Shown: positions 1 through 21,753, counted from the first letter of the stretch. The stretch is DNA of 64,000 bases from Strigops habroptila (GCF_004027225.2 NC_044282.2:65147225-65211224), one strand, 5' to 3'. Notes: generated by a model not told the origin, from the letters alone. A program made the numbers and translations.

Positions 1-2313
1 TTTCCTTCTGTAAAGAGTTAGTTTTTAAACAACTAACTTTAAAAGTCAACATTGTAAGACATCATTCTCCCTCCCCAGGTATTTCTAGTGATATTTTCTT
101 TAAAACACCGTTGAATAACTGAGGGGAAAAAAGGGAGGAAAAAAAAAATCATTCTGAATAATGGCAGCTGTATAATTTTGTAGAACTTGAAGTGTTACGC
201 AGGTTATTTCTTCTTTAGAATACCAACCTGCCTATTCTAACTGGGTCTAGAACACATGGACACTTTCTTGTTGTTTCATAAAACAAAGAGGAAACTGAAT
301 GAAGCAGCAATTGCACAATACCAAGATGATTTCAGATGTTCATAAAAAAGCAGATTTTCATTGCTCATATGCTCACGGCTAATGCATTAACACGCCAGTT
401 TTACTGAACAGGAACATACTAAAACAGGTTGGTACAACATTCATTCAAAAGAAGCAATGTGATGTATATGCCTTGGAAACTCACCGTATCAGCACAACAA
501 TTTCATCACACTCCAAAAAATCCAATTAACCAAGGAAATGTACCATTTCTTGTGATCAATGTGGCATTCTTTTCACATGTATCCCTAACCTCACATTCTT
601 CTTGGTGCATTTCAATTAGGAAGTCCTATTTTCCAAGGCAATTGCTTTATTACTTTTATATAGTCTGCATGGAAAAAAATCTCGCTAGATGCACTTTACT
701 GAAAATGTTTCAAATAGTTAACTAATTGGAAACTCACTTAGCAGAACAGGCAGACAGCAAATAGAGAAAAGAACTTTCTGCTGTACTCATGCCATTCTCC
801 TGTTTTCAAAGGATGCTTTTACTCCTCCCCTCTCTCCATTTCCCATCTCGCAGCGGTTTGCAAAAGCCTCTGCCACCTCAGTTCACCCACCATGGGAAGA
901 AGTACCTAATTCACCCAGAAGTTACAAATCACAATCAACCTCCTCTAACCACTAACACTGCAGTTAGTGAGTAGAAAGTTCACACACTGCTGTCACAAAG
1001 TGTCTGTTCAACCAATAAACAAAATGTGTGTTAAGGTAAAGGAGAATCCAGTAAGACTATTTCTCATGCACCAGGAACACAATTTTTCTGTCCTCTTTGA
1101 TTCAGAGATCGACTGAATTTACAGCCAACATACCAAAGGCTTTGTGTGCATATGTGTGCGCTTTGGTTGTTCTGTTTTGATTTTTAACAGGGATTCTCTA
1201 TACCTTGTAATTGGAAATCCTCCAAAAATGGTTCACAGATGGTGGACAATGTTAAATCTTCCAGGGTCTCTCGGCTTTGTCTACAACAGGGTTGCTACTA
1301 CTAAGCCGCTGTGCTACACCACAATCCCTAGTCGGTGATGGAGCCCTGCAATACCTCAGCTGCACTCCAGGTACTGGAGGCCTGAGTATCGGACCAACCA
1401 CCTCGGATATAACTATGCACAGACAGCAATGGAGGTCTTAACAGTTAATGTTCTCTGACAAACATACAGTAGCTGTTTGTATTATTAACCTACTTAGAAA
1501 CACTAAACAAAAAAGAACTTTCTGTTCACAATTTTTATTAAGATTTGACTCATGCATAGTCCGCAAAGATTACTAATACATATTGCAAGATACCAGTTCT
1601 GTCTCTTCACAGACAGTAGGCACATGAGGACAGAATGTTTTATGTCATCCTATCTACCTATTAAAAACATACTAAAGGTTGTATAAATCAATTAATGAAT
1701 GATTAATTACTTCTAATTATGTAAAAAAACCAATTCAGCTATTAAGAAGTAAAAATTAAGCCATAGGATAAAATCAAACCAGTTCCATAGAAGGTAAAAT
1801 TTCTCTTTAAGAAAAAAAGTTTTCTGAAGCACAGCAAAAAAACCCAATCAAAAAAAAAGCACAGGGTTATAAGCAGAGTTTCTAGCTATGTCAGTTTCTC
1901 CATACTATTTAATGTCTATGCAGTATCACATAACTCTGAAGTTTAGAAATTAACAGTGAAAAAATTAGGTTTGGACATTAGCACTATGAATACAAAAAAT
2001 AATATATAAAAATATAAATTCTTAATGAAAATGTGTCTATTTTAATTTTCTAAACTAAGATTTTAATTGTTCTCTCTTATATCCGTCTTTATCTTTTTCA
2101 AACTCTATTAAAGATTTCTCACATACTTTAAGAAATAGTTTTTGGTTCTCTTAATCCCATTTCAGTATTTTTTTTTTTAATGCTTTATTTCGTTTCTGAA
2201 AAATCCCTTATTATTCTTCCCCTGGATCATAACCCAGAAGAAGCTTCCAAAACGGTTCCAATTCCACTGCTATTTCTAGGATTGAAACCGGCCTTTATAG
2301 CTTATTTTTCTAC
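1..2313. other. AT-rich sequence, no gene recognised
   Basis: This falls where intronic DNA of the divergent neighbour would be expected. The only unusual part is a GC-richer, hairpin-rich patch at about 1268-1400. No exon of a known protein was recognised on either strand. Confidence 0.6.
1268..1400. other. Hairpin-rich patch, possible structured RNA or old element
   Basis: Two consecutive inverted repeats stand out from the AT-rich flanks. One hairpin is closed by GGCTT/AAGCC at about 1270-1304. The other has arms CTCAG..GC.CTCCAG and CTGGAG.GC.CTGAG around a GTA loop at about 1355-1386. The layout resembles a two-hairpin RNA, but I could not assign a family. A decayed repeat is equally possible. 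Confidence 0.25.
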
Positions 2314-2376
2314 ATAGAATCATAGCATGGTTTGGGTTGGAAGGGACCTTAAAAGATCATCTAGTTCCAACCCCAC
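2314..2376 (-). mobile_element. CR1 LINE 3'-end fragment
   Basis: ATAGAATCATAGCATGG followed by TTTGGGTTGGAAGGGACC is the reverse complement of the CR1 3' terminus. Only about 60 bp remain. Confidence 0.85.
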
Positions 2377-4216
2377 ATAGTCTTAAGCATTTTAAACATT
2401 AATTTTATTACACAGACTTAGCTACAAAAGACACATTTTTGCATTAAAAATTTTAAGTAAAAGCATAAAAGAAAAACTGTATTATATGTGGACACAATAA
2501 ATAGACAACTTTACGAATTGTAGAAAATCATGTGTAGAAACTTACCTAAAAAAATGCATCCGTTTCTACAGCTGGCAATGAAGAAAAAGAAAATTCCATC
2601 CAAAATACAGTTAAAGAACACGGCAGCTGTTAAAAGAAAACAATTTATTTTAAAATATATTAAAAAAAAGAGAAAGAAAATTCTGTCACCCTACCCTTCA
2701 AAACTACTAGTTGCCTTGAAAAATAATACTTACTCCCCCCAAAATGGAGATTAAATAACCTAGAGCATTGTGTTGTTTAATTATATCCATTTCCAAGTAA
2801 TTCAATAACTTTTGAGAGCAAAAACTGTAACGTGTATTTCAAGAATTAGCTGAGAGCTCAATCCATGTGAACACTAAATTTCCGTTACTTCTTTTGCACA
2901 TAACATGTTTTCATTTATGCAACTCTTTGTCTTAAAGCGCTACACAAAAGAAACATAATATCAAATAAAACATGGGGAAAGCAGTAAAGAACATTAAAAA
3001 ATTACACCTATGATTACCTTATGATCTAAAAAAAAATAAATACTGGCAGTAGAAAGCACAAACGTGGCAAGAAAATTATGAGACAGTAACAAACTGGAGG
3101 AAAACTGAAGAAAAAGTTGACAGGAAAAACAGCATTCCATTTAGAATGAAAATATCCAAAACTTCGTAAAGGTGCTAAGACTAATAAATCAGCAAAAATA
3201 AATCAAATATACCACACTTCTTGAAGATAAAGAGAAGATGGAAGAAGATTTGGAAGAGAAGATTTGGAAGACCAGGTTGCAGGATTTCAAACATCTGCAT
3301 ATTTATAGATTCCTACAGTGACAACAGTCTGGAGACAGTGGCATGATTTAATGAGAAACACTACCAAGGACCAAAACTTCCTACAACACCAGAAATGTTT
3401 CCATCCAGAAGCAAAGGAGGTATTTTAGAAACTAAAAAACATCAGGAAAAGGACTTATAAAAACCAGATGGGAAGACAAAAGCATCACTCTTTTATTTCT
3501 GTACATTCATATTTTGCTTGAAAATATTAAAGCTTAACAAGTAGAAATAAAATTTAAGCCAAGTAAGAAGAAAAGTTGAGTTGTTAAGTTTCACTAACTT
3601 TAAAAACCGTATCACATTCATAGAAGGCAAAACTTTATGGTATCTTTAGTTAAACAGGCACAAGACAGTGCAGACAGCCTTACACCAATTTAACTCTCTC
3701 ACAGACTAATTATACCGGAAACAGATTTAAAACAAACTGACACACAAAAGCTTTTACACATGGCTTTACACCATATTCATTACCAATCACTTTCAACACA
3801 AGATATGTTGTTATCTTCCAACACCAAATAACTCAAGGAGCACAAGCTTGGGCAAAAAAAGGACCAAGAATGAAAACGGAGCCTTACCTACAGAAGGAAG
3901 TTCAATTAGCTTAACCAAAATCCACTAACCCCACACAATCTGCTATTCTGACACAAACAAATCAGTTTACAGCATGTAAACACTGAATCAGTTGAAAATT
4001 GATAAGCAATCAATTTAAACTGAACCGATTATGCTGAGCAGAAATTACCTCACCTGGGTCCACACCAGGGTTTTTGTACATTTAAATCTTAAATAACCTT
4101 AAATAGTGTTAATTAAGTCTGTACAATGTCCAGGTGCAAAAAAGGTTAGAACCACCAACGTAAAACATTTTAGGACATTGTGGAATAATCTGACTGGAAA
4201 ACAAGCTCCCTTCTAC
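2377..4216. other. AT-rich sequence with one exon-like segment
   Basis: No repeat or known gene was seen, apart from an 81-bp exon-like segment on the minus strand at 2546-2626, described separately. Confidence 0.5.
2546..2626 (-). other. Exon-like segment (81 nt), unassigned
   Basis: On the minus strand a good acceptor (TTTTCTTTTAACAG) and a strong donor (TTTTAG|GTAAGT) enclose 81 nt with a single open frame. That frame would encode a hydrophobic stretch, AVFFNCILDGIFFFFIA, like a membrane segment. I do not recognise the protein, and it is not a WDPCP sequence I know. It could be a non-coding exon, or chance in AT-rich DNA. Confidence 0.22.
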
Positions 4217-4566
4217 CTACCAAGTTCTCTATACTTCCCAGCAAGCCAGACCTCAGCCTTGCTTGCAGCTATTTGCCTTTCAAATTCATCCCCGGAAGGG
4301 ATAAACAAGGTACAATCTTCATCCACATTAAAAACGTAGGGTTATTAACGTATATAAATCACTGTAGTTTGACATTTAAAACACACTAAGTACAACTGTA
4401 CCTTTCCATCCCCGACACTGCAGGTTTCTGTACTGCAGAAGCTGTCAGAGTCTTGCTCAAGCCACAGGAAGTTTTGAGCTGCGGCATGAGCGCGATTAGC
4501 AACAAGACTTGCTAAAACGAGAGCGCTTTTGCATGACAAGCATAAATATTTACGCCTTACACCCAC
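4217..4566 (-). other. Coding-like minus-strand segments, unassigned
   Basis: Two open stretches here have protein-like composition and are GC-richer than their flanks. One (4345-4566) starts MGVRRKYLCLSCKS and includes NFLWLEQDSDSFCSTETC. The other (about 4200-4337) includes CTLFIPSGDEFERQIAASK and ends GKYRELGR at a TAG. They lie on the strand expected for the divergent neighbour, but splice sites are poor and I recognise no family. They could be 5' exons of the neighbour, an old pseudogene, or chance. Confidence 0.25.
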
Positions 4567-5345
4567 TGCCCTAAAGGAGTAACTTCTTATTTCTGCCTGA
4601 GGAAGAAATTGCGTAAGTGTATATGCTGATTGTTAAAAAAACCCCAAACCAAACACTAAAATACAATCAACTATAAGGGTTAATGTAAAATTGATAACTA
4701 ATCCTGCAGAAACACATTCAGACACATTCAGACAAGTAAGACTTCGTACGAAATCACAGAATTTGTCTAATAAGGAACCTCGTCAGTATGTGAGGAAGAA
4801 AACAACCAACTGTGCCACACAAGACTCTTCCATAGCATAACAGAGTTTAGGAACCTGTGGGTTTTGCTGTTATTTATTCCAGGATCAGCCTCACTGTTGG
4901 CACAGACCGAGAGAGTTTACTGCAGTCGACAATCAAAAATACCACTAAATGAATAGTGTTATTTTTGTACAGCAGACCGCTACTTCAGTCCCGCCGTTAG
5001 AATAGCAAAGCTAAGCTCTCGGTTTTCCCCGTTAGAAGTAAATCGAAGGAAACGGCCGGGCGCAGCTCACAGGACCGTGAACCTCTCTCTGGGCCTGAGG
5101 AGAGGAGCTCCCGCCTGCGCCCCCCACCCCTGCCCGCCGGCCTCACTGAGGCAGGGCGGGCGCGGGGTGGAGGGAAGGCCCCTGCGGGTAGCGCCCGGAA
5201 GCGGCCCGGGACCACCGGAGTGCCCACCCTGGGAAGGGAAAGGCACAGCGAGGCCAGGCCGCGCCGCCGAACCCACCGAGCGCTCCGAGGGGACGGGGCG
5301 GAATTGAGGGGGGGGCAACGCCGGTGCCGCTGCCCGCGCGCCCCC

Positions 5346-5358
5346 GTCACCTAGCAAC
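5346..5358 (+). promoter_or_regulatory. RFX X-box
   Basis: GTCACC-T-AGCAAC fits the X-box consensus GTNRCC(0-3N)RGYAAC at every fixed position. RFX factors drive ciliary genes through such sites, and the expected divergent partner WDPCP is a ciliary gene. Binding is inferred. Confidence 0.7.
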
Positions 5359-5376
5359 CACCGAAGCACCGCCACC

Positions 5377-5388
5377 TGCGCACGCGCA
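5377..5388 (+). promoter_or_regulatory. NRF1 site 1
   Basis: TGCGCACGCGCA is a full match to the NRF1 consensus YGCGCAYGCGCR. NRF1 activates respiratory and metabolic genes. Confidence 0.75.
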
Positions 5389-5441
5389 GCAGACACGCGC
5401 TCCCGCGCCGCCCGCCGTCCCCCCGCCGGTGTCTCCTCTGG

Positions 5442-5453
5442 CGCGCATGCGCA
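5442..5453 (+). promoter_or_regulatory. NRF1 site 2
   Basis: CGCGCATGCGCA is a full match to YGCGCAYGCGCR. Confidence 0.75.
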
Positions 5454-5493
5454 AGCAGAAACGCCCGCGCTTGCCGCAGCCCGCGGGCCCACA

Positions 5494-5503
5494 GCGCATG
5501 CGC
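5494..5503. promoter_or_regulatory. NRF1 site 3 (palindromic core)
   Basis: GCGCATGCGC has the perfect core, with a flanking mismatch on either strand. It is the third such core within about 125 bp. Confidence 0.65.
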
Positions 5504-5585
5504 GAGGAGGGCGGCGTATGTTACCCCCTAGCGAGCACCGCTTCAATGAATGGGGCAAGCTCGGGGGGGGGCGGGTAGCTCTGCG

Positions 5586-5590
5586 CCAAT
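5586..5590 (+). promoter_or_regulatory. CCAAT box
   Basis: CCAAT in the context GCGCCAATGGCGC fits an NF-Y site. It lies about 235 bp upstream of the ATG, next to a GC box. Confidence 0.55.
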
Positions 5591-5598
5591 GGCGCTCG

Positions 5599-5608
5599 GG
5601 GGCGGGGC
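5599..5608 (+). promoter_or_regulatory. GC box (Sp1 type)
   Basis: GGGGCGGGGC is the classical Sp1/KLF site, placed just after the CCAAT box. Confidence 0.6.
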
Positions 5609-5612
5609 GAGA

Positions 5613-5712
5613 GCGCCCCGAGGCACGCCGGGAGTTGTAGTTCTCCGCTGACCCTGCGCCACGCTGTTGAGGCGATAGGCACGACTACAGCTCCCAGCGT
5701 GCCTCGGGGCGC
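5613..5712. repeat. Inverted repeat enclosing two ZNF143-type sites
   Basis: Arms at 5613-5641 and 5684-5712 (29 bp each, about three mismatches, 42-bp spacer) are reverse complements. Each arm holds a motif like ACTACANCTCCCRGCRTGC: minus strand at about 5624-5642, plus strand at 5684-5702. This fits the ZNF143/Staf SBS consensus. The arms place two sites in convergent orientation just upstream of MDH1 translation. Confidence 0.75.
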
Positions 5713-5822
5713 GCCCCGCTCCCGCCCCCCTCCCCGCGGCAGCTCCGCGCAGCGCCGCCGCGGCCCCGGTCGTGCTGTTAGAGGTGACCTCGAGGCGGTC
5801 GGACCCGCAGCTCCCCGCGGCC

Positions 5823-17073
<11,251 letters not shown>

Positions 17074-17076
<3 letters not shown>

Positions 17077-17136
17077 CTAGATCCTGAAGAAATACAAAAT
17101 GATTTAAGAGTGGGAGAATCTAAAAGTCGTCTCTAA
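17074..17136 (+). CDS. MDH1: MDH1x stop-codon readthrough extension with peroxisomal PTS1
   Basis: The MDH1 stop is TGA followed by CTA, the tetra/hexanucleotide context known to allow several percent translational readthrough in vertebrates. After the TGA the same frame stays open for 19 codons and stops at TAA (17134-17136). The extension starts LDPEE and ends SKSRL. The final tripeptide Ser-Arg-Leu fits the PTS1 peroxisome import consensus (S/A/C)(K/R/H)(L/M). Established work on MDH1 and LDHB shows that this arrangement makes a minor peroxisomal isoform. The frame and the motif are seen directly here. Actual readthrough in this bird is inferred. Confidence 0.85.
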
Positions 17137-17290
17137 GTCTGCTACCAAACACTATTACTGTATTCAAGTCAACTGTCTGTGGCAATTGTGCATTTTAAAG
17201 TCCTTATGCTTACTGGTACTGTTGTGCCTGTTGAGTTATTAGCAAAAGGTTATTAAAGAAGTAAAACTAGTTTGTTGACCAAACTTTTTC
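17137..17290 (+). other. MDH1: MDH1 proximal 3' UTR
   Basis: This short AT-rich stretch follows the readthrough stop and leads to the ATTAAA signal at 17252. I see no further open frame. The exact cleavage point is not visible. Confidence 0.6.
17252..17257 (+). terminator. MDH1: MDH1 poly(A) signal ATTAAA (proximal)
   Basis: ATTAAA, the commonest variant poly(A) signal, lies about 175 bp after the stop. A GT-rich stretch (TTTGTTGACC) follows at about 17271, as expected of a downstream element. Confidence 0.65.
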
Positions 17291-17561
17291 TGTTCAATAC
17301 TAGTTGCTTTCTATGTATGATACAGAATAATTGTTTGCCTCAGCCTTGGCTTCTAACGCACAATCTGAATTTTGATTAGAAATTGGCACTATTGGAACTC
17401 AGTCTGTGATCACTTCAGCATCCTATGGCTCAACTGAAAATGAAATTAGAATGCCAATAGTTCTCCTTGAACCAGTAGTTCAGTGACTCATCTATCACTG
17501 GACAGACTCCAAGTATATACTGTTCACTCTGGTTATGCTTACAATGTTTGTCAATAGAAAT

Positions 17562-17567
17562 ATTAAA
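17562..17567 (+). terminator. MDH1: Possible distal MDH1 poly(A) signal ATTAAA
   Basis: A second ATTAAA is followed by a TG-rich run (TTGTGTAATGG, then GTTTGTTGTGC). It could define a longer 3' UTR. The choice between the two sites cannot be made from sequence. Confidence 0.4.
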
Positions 17568-17628
17568 AGATGCTTAATTGTGTAATGGCTAAGAGTAGTT
17601 TGTTGTGCTTTATTTGCATGTTTTAGTT

Positions 17629-17692
17629 GTGTAACTAATAATATAGTACAGTGTAACTAATAATATAGTATAGTGTAACTAATAATAGTACA
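17629..17692. repeat. 22-bp tandem repeat, three copies
   Basis: GTGTAACTAATAATATAGTA plus two bases is repeated three times, the last copy shortened by 2 bp. An octamer, ATTTGCAT, lies just before it (17612-17619). Confidence 0.9.
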
Positions 17693-17750
17693 ACATAAAA
17701 ACCCCTGAAGACCTATTTTAACAAACCAAGGGAAACTGGTTTTAAGAAGC

Positions 17751-17756
17751 TTTATT
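17751..17756 (-). terminator. Minus-strand AATAAA, possible 3' end of an antisense transcript
   Basis: AATAAA on the minus strand lies about 460 bp past the MDH1 proximal poly(A) signal. No gene is tied to it. Another AATAAA on the same strand lies at 18419-18424. Confidence 0.2.
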
Positions 17757-18349
17757 GATGACTAGCACTTCCATTTGTTTTTTTCCAGGCAAAGTTGCTT
17801 TATGTCAACATCAGACACAAGCCTCAAGGCAGGTTTATACTCCAGCACTACAGTTCAAAAGCAGTGTTGGTACTGTAGCTCAGTATTAATTTCATTGTAG
17901 CTTCAAAGCCTTTTGTTCTAGGAGAAAAGGACTCACTTGATTAAGACCAACTGATGTTAATATACTTGCTTGAGAATTTTCCTGGTGCAGCCTTTAACTT
18001 CAGGAAGGTTCAAATACATTGTACTGTAATTATTCCTTTGCAAACACGCAGGTGAATGTTGCTGGTAACTCTTCTAGACTCCTGCCTATAGTAACCCACC
18101 TGATGTAGACTGAAGAGGTTTAGACTAGGTTTGTTCTGAGAGTTTCTTAGATGTACTACTACCCATTTTGTTTGTTTTCTAAGCACCTTAAATAATAATA
18201 ATGGTATTCTTCTCATACACATAATGTCAATGTTGTCTGTCCTGTTCCAATATAAGTGTTTCTGCCTTGTACTAACATAAATCTTGGGTCTGTCATACCT
18301 GGAGTCATCTCATTTCCCTTTTTTTGGTTTGTTGTCATTAAATGAAGAT

Positions 18350-18943
18350 TCAAAATACAGAATTATTTTGACAAAAAGAAAAAAAAAGCTTAAACTGAAT
18401 TTTAAGGAAATTGAATGGTTTATTTGAGGATTTATCAACTAGAATATAAAATAAATCAGCAAACATCAATAAGCTTATCCTTAAAAATGAGTCTGCTCTC
18501 AGAACATTACTGTAGCAATTAAGTACAGTGACAGTAATGCAGCAAAGACTATACATAAATAGCTGAAAAGGAAAATGAGCATTTTGGAAAATGGGAATAC
18601 CTGCTGCAGCATAGGCCAGCTGGAGACAGCACAGTAGGTGAATGCCTTGAATGCTTATGAAGCAGCTGTTGCAAGAACTTATGTGTTCTTGCAGTCTTAG
18701 GAATAGGCAAGAAGTGTATATACTGTATTTTTCCACTGTTTTTCTTGTTCCTCTAAACCAGTTGGAGTTCAGCTGTGATTGATAAGAAAATTTCATACTT
18801 CCCTCTTTCCATGACAGTTTGGAACTTGTGCGGAAATTAGGGAGGTAAGGCAAGCTGCCAATGTGATGACTGCCTTCTGGTGTTACAATACAAAGTAAGT
18901 GAAATCTCATTTCAACATGAACCTTGGGACCAAAGGAATTCAT
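18350..18943 (-). other. Open frame of 197 codons, unassigned, probably not a gene
   Basis: This minus-strand frame starts MNSFGPKVHVEMRFH and is rich in Phe, Leu, Ser and Cys, as expected of translated non-coding DNA. No domain is recognisable. It ends close to minus-strand poly(A)-like signals, so a transcribed lncRNA or 3' UTR is possible. Confidence 0.15.
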
Positions 18944-19854
18944 TCCAATAATTCCCTACAACTTATTTTAAAACAAAGTGTCTTAGAGGAGGTGGTTGCA
19001 GTCCACACTGTTACTCAGTTTAAGGTGGCAACAGGCTAGGTAAGAAGAGTACACATCTGTGCCTGAAAACCATAAATAAGAGAGGACAAATCCTGCTGGT
19101 GTGCAGGGTGTTTTGTGCCATACCTACGGAAGCATAATGTAGGGAAGGAGCTTTAAAAAAAATCTGGAAGATCTGTTTCTTCAGGGGGGTTTGAGATCTG
19201 TTTTAAAACAGCTTTCTCCAGGAGACAACTCACTTCTAGTAAAGTGATGCTTACAACACTTAGTGTATCGGAACAATTGTGTAATTAACCTCAGTACTTG
19301 ATAGACTATCTCATGGCATATTTAATTCCTCAAGTTAACACTTGAATCTACATTTGGCTCCTCTAATGAATTTTAAGCACTTTGTATTTCCTTCAGGCTT
19401 CTGTGAAGCAATTCAACAGCAAATCTCTCATCTGGTCATTGACCACATACTTAACTACTATCCCACTACTTACAAATTCTTCAGTGGTGGATATTCTTTC
19501 TGTTCGTGTTTCTGAACTGTTTTGTCCTCTGTTCTACTTTCTTCAGTTTCTATATTTCTGGGAGTTTCCCTCGTGCTGTTGTTAGCTATTTTTTAATTAT
19601 TGTATTACTTTGTACAATCTGCACTGTTTTTGCAGGGTGCTTTGGTTATCTCTTAGTAGATATATGAAAATACGCATATGGAAGCAAAAATAGTAGCCAT
19701 CCGCTTTTCCCTCTGCCTTTCAGACAATCAGTTTTCAAGTACAAGAGGAAATTTGCACATTGCTACTCCAAACTTACAGTACTAAGTACTTTGCTCTTCA
19801 CTGAAATGTTTCTATTCTGTGATTTTGGTTTTTTGAGTGTTCGTGGGCTGGAGG
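18944..19854. other. Intergenic, nothing recognised
   Basis: AT-rich unique-looking sequence. No repeat, RNA gene or exon was identified. Confidence 0.6.
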
Positions 19855-20150
19855 ACACGATGTACTAAATGAGGCTGAGAGAACTGGGTTTCCTCATCCT
19901 GGAAGAGGAAATGCTCAGAAGAGGTCTCTTCTCAGAAAAGCCTACCTAATGGGAGGATGCAGAGACAGCAGAGCCAGGCTCCGTGGAAGATCAAGAGGCA
20001 ATGTACACAAGTTGTGACACCAGAAACTGATTTATCAAATCTGAGGATGATCAAATACAGAAGCAACCAAAGCCTTGGACCTGGCCTAGAGCAACCTGCT
20101 ATAGGTCAGCTCTGTGTTGAGCAGGAGTTTGCACTGAGTGACTTCTAACC
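19855..20150 (+). mobile_element. Very old CR1-like fragment
   Basis: AGGCTGAGAGAACTGGGTTT, CATCCTGGAAGAGGAAATGCTCAG and GACCTGGCCTAGAGCAACCTGC follow the order of CR1 sense sequence on the plus strand, with heavy divergence. Confidence 0.45.
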
Positions 20151-21753
20151 GCTGTGATTGAAAGCCACTGAATATGTTCACACCAACTGCATCTTGTAAA
20201 CAACTCTAAATACATACATATCAAAAGTTATTCTTTAGTTAGTGATGAGCATATTTTCAGCACATACAAGCTTTCTGTGCAGGAAGGAATTTCACATCCA
20301 TTTTTTACTTGCTGATTCCTTCCCCAAGAGAACAAAAGCTAGGACTTCAAACAGCAGCTCCTGAGTGAGTACATACACACTTTCTTTGAGAAACAAATCC
20401 TTGGGGAAATTAAGATTTGAATTGTCAGATCCACTTCTAGAAGGTTTCTACAGGCAGCCGCTGAGAACATTAGGGCTCCTGGCTGAATCTCTGTGTTGGG
20501 GGAAAGGTTCCTAGGGAAGACTGGAAATTGTTCAGTGCAGCTGGCATGCTTTGTCACGGAGCACCTGGAAAATGCAGATCCCAAATCCTCCCTTCATGCC
20601 ACTGAAAGATGTATGAGGCAGGCTTCTAAGCTGATCTCTTTGTGCTTTCTCGACAGCTTTCCATGCCCAGCAAGAATTCTTTTGAGGGAGAGAAGAAATA
20701 AAGCTTTTCCCCAAATGAATAAAAACTATTTCAAGTTTGTCTCACATTGTTGTTCTCGTACTGCAGCTATTCCTGCTATTTTTTACAGTGACTGCGGGTG
20801 AAGCTGGAAACTCCAGCTCTTACAAAAGAATGTAAATCAACATGATGCTGATGCTCACCACAAAGCTTTGCAGCCTGGGCATATCTATAAGGCATCATGT
20901 CATATCAAATCGCTAGGACTTGAATCTCACTTTGCACAAGGAAAGGCAGGAGAACTTCTCTAGCAAGTAAAACAGATGGTGTGCTTTCAAAGCACTAGAT
21001 TTACAGAACAGAGGAAAGTTGACATGGAAAAGTTTATTAGAATTCTTTCTTTCTTGTCCCCCATTTCCTGTGGTTTGGGGACTTTTTTTAGATTTATAAA
21101 CACATTTTGAATTCCAAATAGCAAATCCTAAAGGGTAACTACAGCTTGGTTGTCATGAAAGAGGAACTTACATAAATATAACTATTTGCAGCTGAAAATG
21201 CAGGTATTTTGTGTTCAAACACCAAGTTTTGTTTTGTTTTCAAACATTCCAGCAACTTTTTAAGTGGCAGCTTTGCAGAGGAGCATGACAAATGCTTTTG
21301 TATCGGAACAGAGGCTGGCCAGTCAGCTGCTTAAAATAAAATACCGTAACTGCAGGTAAATAGAGAAATTAATAGGTAGAGATGCAGTCTTCAACTTCAC
21401 CAGAACTGAGCCCACTGGTTTGGTTTTACAGAATCTTTAATTGTGCATTTTAGTTTATTAGTAAATTGCACAGATGCTTTCTTTTTTCAAGTCTGCTAAC
21501 CACAATTATCAAGGGGTTTGTAGCTAAATGATACAAAGGGTTTGCACAGAGACCTTTGCCTACTTTCTGTCAAAAAACGTAGTCATCATACCGCATGGGA
21601 GTTGTTGAAATGCATTAAAAGCTCAAGCCAACTTGTATTTGAGGCTCTGAGTGTTTGTCAGAGCATCTCAGTGGAGAGAAGAGGTGACCACTGCCTTCCC
21701 AACAAACAGCACTAACACAGATGTTGTGTGCATCCATACACATGCATACATAT
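20151..21753. other. Intergenic, nothing recognised
   Basis: Overlapping short frames on both strands lack any recognisable domain. No repeat was identified. Confidence 0.6.

Noticed and set aside
1268-1400. Identity as 7SL, 5S or Y RNA
   Set aside because: Only short shared strings (such as CTGCACTCCAG) were found. The order and length of the match do not hold along any of these RNAs.
1-5000. WDPCP coding exons
   Set aside because: WDPCP is expected on the minus strand from human gene order, but no conserved WDPCP peptide could be read, so no exon is called.
5067-5558. Long minus-strand open frame in the MDH1 CpG island
   Set aside because: Several frames are open on both strands because stop codons are rare in GC-rich DNA. 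The peptide is Ala/Pro/Arg-rich with no domain.
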